A stretch of DNA of 64,000 nucleotides from Pseudomonas sp. PSE14 (GTDB lineage Bacteria; Pseudomonadota; Gammaproteobacteria; Pseudomonadales; Pseudomonadaceae). The notes under the pieces are model-generated. The model searched no databases and was not told the origin of the DNA. It saw only the letters and a program-made list of their open reading frames with translations. The stretch lies in contig NZ_CP115669.1 of assembly GCF_029203285.1 (NCBI RefSeq), positions 4,588,001 through 4,652,000 on the forward strand, written 5' to 3'. Shown here piece after piece: positions 60,965 through 64,000 of the stretch. The translations under genes and the position numbers were made by a program. The first letter of the stretch is position 1; each line of letters begins with the position of its first letter.

Positions 60965-61972
60965 ATGCCGATTCGCCACGCCATCGTCCACCTGATCGAC
61001 AAGAAGCCCGACGGCAACCCCGCGACGCTGCACGCGCGCGATGCCGAGCTGGGCGACTCCCAGGCCATCGAGAACCTGATGGCCGACCTCAACGAGAGCT
61101 ACAACGCCAAGCCGAACAAGGCCTGGGGCCTGTTCCAGGGCGAATCCGGCGCCTATCCGTTCAGCGGCTGGCTGACCGAGTACCTGGACGGCGGCAAGGA
61201 TTTCGTCGCCTTCTCCAAGCAGGCGGTGGAGCACCTGAAGTCGCTGATGGAAGAGTCGAATCTGTCCACCGGCGGCCACGTGCTGTTCTGCCACTACCAG
61301 CAGGGCATGACCGACTACCTGGCCATCGCCCTGCTGCACCACAGCGAAGGGGTGGCGGTGACCGAGTCGCTGGAAGTCACCCCGTCGCGCCACCTCGACC
61401 TGGGCCAGCTGCACATGGCGGCGCGGATCAACATTTCCGAGTGGCGTAACAACAAGACCTCCAAGCAGTACATCTCCTTCATCAAGGGCAAGGGCGGCAA
61501 GAAAGTCTCGGACTACTTCCGCGACTTCATCGGCTGCACCGAGGGCGTCGACGGGCCGAGCGAGACCCGCACCCTGCTCAAAGCCTTCAGCGACTTCGTG
61601 GAAAGCGAAGACCTGCCCGAAGAGCAGGCCCGCGAGAAGACCGACGTGCTGGTGGACTACGCCACCAGCCAGGCGAAGATCGGCGAGCCGATGGCCCTGG
61701 ACGCGCTCTCCGAGCTGATGGACGACCAGGCGCCACGCGCCTTCTACGACTACATCCGCAACAAGGACTACGGCCTGTCGCCGGAGATCCCGGCGGACAA
61801 GCGCACCCTCAACCAGTTCCGCCGCTTCACCGGCCGCGCCGAGGGGCTGTCGATCAGCTTCGAGGCACACCTGCTGGGCAGCAAGGTGGAGTACGACGAG
61901 GAGCGCGACATGCTGATCATCCGCGGCCTGCCGACCCAGCTGCACGACCAGCTCAAGCGGCGCAAGAACTGA
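60965..61972 (+). CDS. ndpA: Nucleoid-associated protein NdpA/YejK
   Basis: NdpA (37-kDa family) is a nucleoid-associated protein of unclear activity. The 335-residue product has the family start [17 protein letters not shown] and the conserved [20 protein letters not shown] and DFIGCTE segments. It stands alone on the plus strand and ends in a strong terminator. A TAAACT box about 80 bp upstream could be its -10 element. Confidence 0.94.
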   Translation: MPIRHAIVHLIDKKPDGNPATLHARDAELGDSQAIENLMADLNESYNAKPNKAWGLFQGESGAYPFSGWLTEYLDGGKDFVAFSKQAVEHLKSLMEESNLSTGGHVLFCHYQQGMTDYLAIALLHHSEGVAVTESLEVTPSRHLDLGQLHMAARINISEWRNNKTSKQYISFIKGKGGKKVSDYFRDFIGCTEGVDGPSETRTLLKAFSDFVESEDLPEEQAREKTDVLVDYATSQAKIGEPMALDALSELMDDQAPRAFYDYIRNKDYGLSPEIPADKRTLNQFRRFTGRAEGLSISFEAHLLGSKVEYDEERDMLIIRGLPTQLHDQLKRRKN

Positions 61973-61984
61973 AGCCGTACCGTG

Positions 61985-62020
61985 CATGAAAAAGCCCATC
62001 GAGAGATGGGCTTTTTCATG
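61985..62020 (+). terminator. Terminator of ndpA
   Basis: CATGAAAAAGCCCATC and GATGGGCTTTTTCATG form a perfect 16-bp stem around GAGA, with T-runs usable on both strands. It lies 13 bp past the ndpA stop. Confidence 0.9.
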
Positions 62021-62132
62021 GGGGAGACTTCGAGGCCGGGCCGTTCGCGGCACTCCACCGACGAACCGCCGAAAACCTCCACGCCACGGCTGCTAGAGTC
62101 AATTGAGGCGCCTCACTCTCACGGTGGCCGCC

Positions 62133-63053
62133 ATGTCCGCCCACGCATTCACCGCCGCCTCCCCTCCGCGCTCCGGGTGCTCCCGGACGCACCGCTCGTA
62201 CCTCGCACTGCTGTTCCTGCTCTGTGCCGGGCTCGTCTGCGCCGATACCGCGCCGCCGCTTTCGCCCAACGTCGCGCGCTTCGTGCTGGCCAACGCCGAA
62301 TTTAGTGTGATGCACGAGATGGGGCACATGCTGATCGCCGAATACGATCTGCCTGTGCTGGGACGTGAGGAGGATGCCGCCGACCAGCTCGGCTTCATCC
62401 TGTTATTCCGCCTCTACGCGAAACTGCCCCAGGACGAGATCGACGCGCGCCTGCTGGACATCGCCGACTACTGGCGCCTGGAATGGCAGACCCCAAAGCC
62501 ACCGCCGGACCAGGTGCTGGCCTGGGACAGCCATCCACTGGACGAACAGCGCTACTACAACATCGCCTGCCTGCTGTACGGCAGCGACATGGGCCGGCTG
62601 GACTGGGTGCCGGCGCTGACGGGGCTGCCCTACGAGCGCGCCGTGTATTGCGACCAGGAATTCAAGCAGGCCAGCAAGGCCGTGAACTGGGTGCTTCACG
62701 TCCGGCGCACCCAGGCCATACGGCATCATCCCGGGGCACGCCTGGAGTTTGAGCCACCGCTGATCAATCTTGAGGAAACCGAGCAGCTGATCGCACTGCT
62801 GCGCGACGAGAACCACCTCCAGGCCCTGGTGAACGAGGTGTTCCTGCAGTTCCATCCGCCTCGCCCGCTGACCCTGCGACTGATCAACTGCGGCGCACCG
62901 GATGCCTGGTACAACATCAACGCGGGGGAAATGGCGCTCTGTTACGAGCGCCTGCAGCATTTCCGCGAGATGGCCGAGAACCTGCCGCGCCTGCGTACCC
63001 CGGTGACGCGGCAGTGCCCCGGGCCTGCGGGGCTCAGGCCGGGCGGATGCTGA
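62133..63053 (+). CDS. DUF4344-like putative secreted metallopeptidase
   Basis: The 306-residue protein has a hydrophobic signal region after a basic stretch (RTHRSYLALLFLLCAGLVCA) and then a zinc-protease motif His61-Glu-x-x-His65 in VMHEMGHMLIAEY. The acidic GREEDAADQ about 12 residues on may supply the third ligand. This layout fits the DUF4344 family, whose activity is not established. The ATG at 62133 has only a weak ribosome site, and a TTG 30 bases upstream is an alternative. Its end overlaps that of the GST gene by 20 bp. Confidence 0.78.
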   Translation: MSAHAFTAASPPRSGCSRTHRSYLALLFLLCAGLVCADTAPPLSPNVARFVLANAEFSVMHEMGHMLIAEYDLPVLGREEDAADQLGFILLFRLYAKLPQDEIDARLLDIADYWRLEWQTPKPPPDQVLAWDSHPLDEQRYYNIACLLYGSDMGRLDWVPALTGLPYERAVYCDQEFKQASKAVNWVLHVRRTQAIRHHPGARLEFEPPLINLEETEQLIALLRDENHLQALVNEVFLQFHPPRPLTLRLINCGAPDAWYNINAGEMALCYERLQHFREMAENLPRLRTPVTRQCPGPAGLRPGGC

Positions 63054-63969
63054 AGCCCAGGCGCGGGAAGTGCACGTGGACGGTGCCGGCGCGCGGGTCC
63101 TCGCGACGCAGGATCAGGCTTTCGCGCCCCGCGTGCAGCAGTTCGCCCTCCACCGGATCGACGCCATAGTCGGTGGCGGCGATCACCACCCGCGAACCAG
63201 CCGTGAAGCCATTGGGATCGACAAAATCGTCCTCCGGCAGTGCGGCGGGCTGGCTGTCGCGGGCGATCGCGATGGCCTCCTCCGCGCTCATCTCGCTGTG
63301 GGCGCCGTGGCCGAAGCCGAGTACCCGGCCCAGCCAGGCGCTGGCCGCCGGGTAGTCGTCCACCAGCGGCGCAGTCACCGGCGTGCCCTTGAGGAACCAC
63401 AGGCAGTGGGCCAGGGCGAAGTCGGCGATCGACGGCTCGCCGAACAGGAAGTCGCCCTCCTCCCGCGCCAGTTGTTGCTCGATCCGCGCCATGAACACCG
63501 GCCACTGGTGCCGGGCCAGCTCGGCCGGCAGGCGGCTCGCGGTGCCGCCGCTGAACAGCTGGCTGCGGTCGGCGATGAAGGCCTTGAGGAATTCCGGCGG
63601 CAACTTGCCGAAGCGCACCGCGATGGATTCGGGCTGGAACACCAGGCTGACGGCGTGCTGGAAGATCACCGAATCGGCCCACTGAGCGAAGCAGGCGGTA
63701 GTGAATTCCTGGCCCTCGGGGAACAGCGACGGCACGGCCTTTTCCTGCTCCAGGCGGCGGGCGATCAGGGCGGTATCGCAGTAGATGTCGGCGCCGACCT
63801 GCAGCACCGGGGTCCGGCGGTAGCCGCCGGTCAAGGCCATCAGGTCCGGCTTGGGCATCAGCGGTGGGATGGTTACCGAGTGCCAGGACAACTGCTTGAA
63901 GCCCAACAGCAGACGCGCCTTTTCGGCGAAGGGCGAAGTCGGGTAGTGGTGCAGGATCAGCTCGGACAT
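63034..63969 (-). CDS. Glutathione S-transferase family protein with C-terminal extension
   Basis: The 311-residue protein begins with a thioredoxin-like GST domain (ELILHHYPTSPFAEKARLLL, GYRRTPVLQVGADIYCDTAL). The alpha-helical GST C-terminal domain follows, ending near residue 210 (LFGEPSIADFALAHCLWFL). About 90 more residues form a likely beta domain with DFVDPNGFTAGSRVVIAATD, not found in ordinary GSTs of about 210 residues. The ATG at 63969 follows GGAG. Substrates are unknown. It is convergent with the DUF4344-like gene and overlaps its end. Confidence 0.87.
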   Translation of the reverse strand: MSELILHHYPTSPFAEKARLLLGFKQLSWHSVTIPPLMPKPDLMALTGGYRRTPVLQVGADIYCDTALIARRLEQEKAVPSLFPEGQEFTTACFAQWADSVIFQHAVSLVFQPESIAVRFGKLPPEFLKAFIADRSQLFSGGTASRLPAELARHQWPVFMARIEQQLAREEGDFLFGEPSIADFALAHCLWFLKGTPVTAPLVDDYPAASAWLGRVLGFGHGAHSEMSAEEAIAIARDSQPAALPEDDFVDPNGFTAGSRVVIAATDYGVDPVEGELLHAGRESLILRREDPRAGTVHVHFPRLGFSIRPA

Positions 63970-64000
63970 CACGGGCTCCAACAGCCTGAAGGTAGACAGG

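Overview
This is a stretch of a high-GC Pseudomonas chromosome. The long run from the omega-amidase (1.3 kb) to valS (44.3 kb) has, as far as I recall, nearly the gene order of P. aeruginosa PA3797-PA3834. The predicted proteins (RlmN, IscU, SecD/F, Tgt, PepA, ValS) have the lengths and motifs usual for Pseudomonas. Four copies of a Pseudomonas-type REP doublet sit between genes. I see no rRNA, no CRISPR array and no insertion sequence.

Layout. 0-3.3 kb: a partial gene at the left edge, an aldo/keto reductase, and an overlapping aminotransferase/omega-amidase pair. 3.3-12.5 kb (minus strand): a dense housekeeping chain ndk-rlmN-pilF-rodZ-ispG-hisS-yfgM-bamB-der. 12.7-18.4 kb (minus): the complete iscR-S-U-A-hscB-hscA-fdx-iscX iron-sulfur assembly operon, with an IscR-type operator at its head and a clear terminator at its end. 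18.4-21.7 kb: cysE, trmJ, suhB and a glycine-zipper protein. 21.8-27.3 kb (minus): queA-tgt-yajC-secD-secF. 27.3-27.5 kb: tRNA-Leu(CAA) with a clear promoter and terminator.

27.5-34.2 kb is the one block that looks inserted: a plus-strand type IV pilus minor-pilin operon (pilE, fimT/fimU, pilV, pilW, pilX, pilY1). It lies between tRNA-Leu and the CSS-EAL phosphodiesterase gene that I would expect next to that tRNA. It has lower GC by eye, GTG starts, and a 580-bp upstream region with direct and inverted repeats. It has no pilY2. Nearby pilF, bamB and secDF are envelope genes, but pilF is the only other pilus gene in the window.

34.2-44.3 kb: CSS-EAL phosphodiesterase, RDD membrane protein, lptF-lptG (lipopolysaccharide export), pepA, holC, a small conserved gene and valS. 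44.6-51.4 kb: a more variable set with a thiamine-diphosphate enzyme, an SLC13/TrkA-C transporter, a small winged-helix protein, a TVP38-like membrane protein, rlmF, an isochorismatase-like hydrolase and a gamma-carbonic-anhydrase-like hexapeptide protein. 51.4-64 kb: prlC with its zinc-ribbon partner, a Dps protein carrying a histone-H1-like Lys/Ala/Pro tail, sbcD-sbcC, a membrane-anchored TAXI-type binding protein, ndpA/yejK, a DUF4344-like putative metallopeptidase and a glutathione S-transferase with a C-terminal extension.

Most of the window is conserved core genome. The points most worth a second look are the minor-pilin block at the tRNA, the repeat-rich region in front of it, the tailed Dps, and the REP doublets.
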